Positions 62,526-64,000 of a DNA stretch of 64,000 nt are shown in pieces. Position 1 is the first letter of the stretch. Each line of letters opens with the position of its first letter. Under the pieces are notes generated by a model. The model was not told the origin of the DNA, made no database searches, and saw nothing but the letters and a program-made list of their open reading frames with translations. Position numbers and translations under genes: made by a program. This DNA is from Flavobacterium sp. MFBS3-15. Lineage in GTDB: Bacteria > Bacteroidota > Bacteroidia > Flavobacteriales > Flavobacteriaceae. Location: the NCBI RefSeq assembly GCF_026107645.2, contig NZ_JAPCHV010000013.1, positions 1-64,000 of the forward strand, written 5' to 3'.

Positions 62526-62613
62526 ATGCAGTAAGCGATCAAACAGTAACACGTCCCACAGGCAACCCTAAATCCTAAACCCCGGACTAATCAACTTTTA
62601 AAAAGGAATACAC

Positions 62614-62621
62614 TACTTTTG
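62614..62621 (+). promoter_or_regulatory. -7 box (TACTTTTG) of the final gene
   Basis: A perfect TAnnTTTG match lies 25 bases before the ATG at 62646. The -33 element is weak (TTTTA near 62596). Confidence 0.5.
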
Positions 62622-62645
62622 CCATTTTGGAGTTATACTGTAGTG

Positions 62646-64000
62646 ATGCTGAAAAAGAGGTTTTTACTGGTATTGTTATGTTGTGTTTCCGCGCTTTACG
62701 GGCAGGAAACAACTACGCCTTATAAAAACCGCAGGATAACTGCCGACCGGGATACCATTGCCATCGACAGCGTAAGCATCAACAAGGCGTTTTTTAAGTT
62801 GCAGGATGCCGCCGGGAAAGACGTCGATACCAGCAACTACAGTGTGGATTTCCGCACCGCACGGCTGGTTTTCAAAAACGGCTTCCGCACGGCCGACACC
62901 CTCACCCTGCGCTACCTCAGCTACCCGGACTACCTGACCAAAAAATACAGCATTTACGACGAGAGCCGTGTGGTAGCCAACGATGCCGGCACCGAAAACC
63001 GTTACAAAGTGACCCGCGACCCGCTCAATACCTTTAAGCCGTTTGAAGGGCTAAACACATCGGGGAGCATAACGCGGGGCATTACCGTGGGGAACAACCA
63101 GAGCGCGGTGGTGAACTCCAACCTCGATTTGCAGATTACGGGTAAATTATCCGACAAAGTGAGCCTACGCGCCTCGATACAGGACACCAACATCCCGTTG
63201 CAGGAGGGTGGTTATTCGCAAAAGCTGGATGAGTTCGACCAGATATTCATCGAAATGTTCAGCGATACCTGGAACATCCGCGCAGGCGACCTGTTCCTTG
63301 AAAACCGGCAGTCGCGCTTCCTTAATTTCAGCAAGAAGGTACAGGGGCTTTCCACAGCATTCACGTTTGGCAAGGAAGGTGCAAAAACCTCGATATTCAC
63401 AGCGGCGGCATTGGTTCGCGGCCAGTATGCACGCAGCACCTTCACGGGGCAGGAAGGCAACCAGGGTCCCTACAAGCTGCGCGGCCCGAACGATGAGCTT
63501 TACGTGCTTGTCATCTCAGGTTCGGAACGGGTATTCGTGAACGGCATCCTGATGGAGCGCGGCGAGAACAACGACTACATCATCGACTATAATGCGGGAG
63601 AAATCATTTTTACCTCTTTGTTTCCCATCACTTCGGAGATGCGCATCAACGTGGAGTACCAGTATTCCGAGCGCAGCTATACCCGCTTTGTGACCTATGG
63701 CGGCGTGACCCACGAACAGGAGGACTGGAGCATTGGCGGATATGTATATTCGGAAAATGACGTAAAGAACCAGCCGCTGCAGCAAAACCTTACCGAAGAG
63801 CAGGTGGCTACCCTGCAACAGGCCGGGGACAACACCAACCTCATGACCGCACCTTCAGCCTATGTGGATACCTATTCGGAGAACAAGATATTGTATCGCA
63901 AAACGATGGTCAACGGCGTGGAGGTATTCGAATATTCCAACAACCCTGAGGAGACATTATACAACGTACGCTTCAGCCTGCTGGGCAACAACCTGGGCAA
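62646..64000 (+). CDS. Large outer-membrane protein of unknown function (3' partial)
   Basis: The gene runs off the window after about 451 residues. A signal peptide (MLKKRFLLVLLCCVSALYGQ) is followed by a domain with IDSVSINKAFFKLQDAAGKD and TLTLRYLSYPDYLTKKYSIY strands. A long beta-strand region follows (LNTSGSITRGITVGNNQSAV, LSDKVSLRASIQDTNIPLQE, TWNIRAGDLFLENRQSRFLN). This looks like a beta-barrel or usher-like outer-membrane protein and has SprA-like features without the known SprA motifs. Homologues exist throughout Bacteroidetes with no named role. It starts after the repeat at 62495 and a promoter at 62614. Confidence 0.72.
   Translation, partial: MLKKRFLLVLLCCVSALYGQETTTPYKNRRITADRDTIAIDSVSINKAFFKLQDAAGKDVDTSNYSVDFRTARLVFKNGFRTADTLTLRYLSYPDYLTKKYSIYDESRVVANDAGTENRYKVTRDPLNTFKPFEGLNTSGSITRGITVGNNQSAVVNSNLDLQITGKLSDKVSLRASIQDTNIPLQEGGYSQKLDEFDQIFIEMFSDTWNIRAGDLFLENRQSRFLNFSKKVQGLSTAFTFGKEGAKTSIFTAAALVRGQYARSTFTGQEGNQGPYKLRGPNDELYVLVISGSERVFVNGILMERGENNDYIIDYNAGEIIFTSLFPITSEMRINVEYQYSERSYTRFVTYGGVTHEQEDWSIGGYVYSENDVKNQPLQQNLTEEQVATLQQAGDNTNLMTAPSAYVDTYSENKILYRKTMVNGVEVFEYSNNPEETLYNVRFSLLGNNLG

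Noticed and set aside
1..64000. CRISPR array, prophage or insertion sequence
   Set aside because: No regular direct repeats with unique spacers, no phage structural genes, no transposase; the repeats seen are dispersed palindromes.

Overview
The window is a chromosomal segment of a member of the Bacteroidetes, almost certainly a Flavobacteriaceae close to Flavobacterium. The basis is Type IX secretion sorting domains, SprA-era style outer-membrane proteins, a TonB receptor with a CarboxypepD-like N-terminal domain, DUF4369/TlpA thioredoxins, a 14-gene Nuo operon with a short NuoG, Bacteroidetes promoters (TTTG ... TAnnTTTG) in front of many genes, and Bacteroidetes intergenic repeats. Most of the window is ordinary core chromosome. 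No prophage, CRISPR array, insertion sequence or integrative element was seen.

Layout. 1-2.3 kb: tail of a secreted CHU_C protein, a YCII protein overlapping an ECF42-type sigma factor, and tRNA-Ser(GGA). 2.3-5.3 kb (minus): TatD, an acyltransferase and asparaginase as one operon. 5.3-9.1 kb: a palindromic repeat element, a retropepsin-like protease, a choice-of-anchor L / T9SS protein and a lipoprotein. 9.6-13.7 kb (minus): sucA and sucB. 13.9-17 kb (minus): a frameshifted lipoprotein pseudogene, a superinfection-immunity/SHOCT membrane protein, and a tightly overlapped operon of polyprenyl synthase, membrane protein and small protein. 17.1-24.2 kb: two TetR regulators followed by a TolC, membrane-fusion and RND efflux operon. 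24.2-27.3 kb (minus): glgA, glgC and a YdcF/SanA protein (glycogen). 27.5-31.1 kb: a TonB siderophore receptor and a PepSY membrane protein (iron uptake). 31.1-34.8 kb (minus): a MORN-like protein and three tandem TlpA-family paralogues. 34.9-38.5 kb: a lipoprotein, aspS, a beta-barrel protein and a cold-shock protein.

38.7-51.9 kb holds the complete nuoABCDEFGHIJKLMN operon (respiratory complex I). It is followed directly by an N-terminally truncated umuC and an intact umuD. 53.4-62.5 kb carries aspartate kinase, a GNAT acetyltransferase, fructose-1,6-bisphosphatase, a TerB-like protein, a HupE/UreJ protein, a deoxycytidylate deaminase-like protein overlapping an S41 protease, a GldL-like membrane protein, a DUF1905/OmdA protein and an unknown beta-propeller-like protein. 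From 62.6 kb to the window end is the start of a large outer-membrane protein of unknown function.

The least ordinary observations are: (a) the umuC remnant lacking its catalytic N-terminus but still translationally coupled to an intact umuD; (b) a lipoprotein pseudogene whose reading frame can be reconstructed across three frameshifts; (c) two perfect palindromes that look like operators of the two TetR proteins; (d) the coupled polyprenyl synthase / membrane protein / small protein operon; and (e) several families of palindromic intergenic repeats, including AT-rich hairpins inside the nuo and efflux operons. I did not find clear evidence of a wholly new defence or metabolic system.
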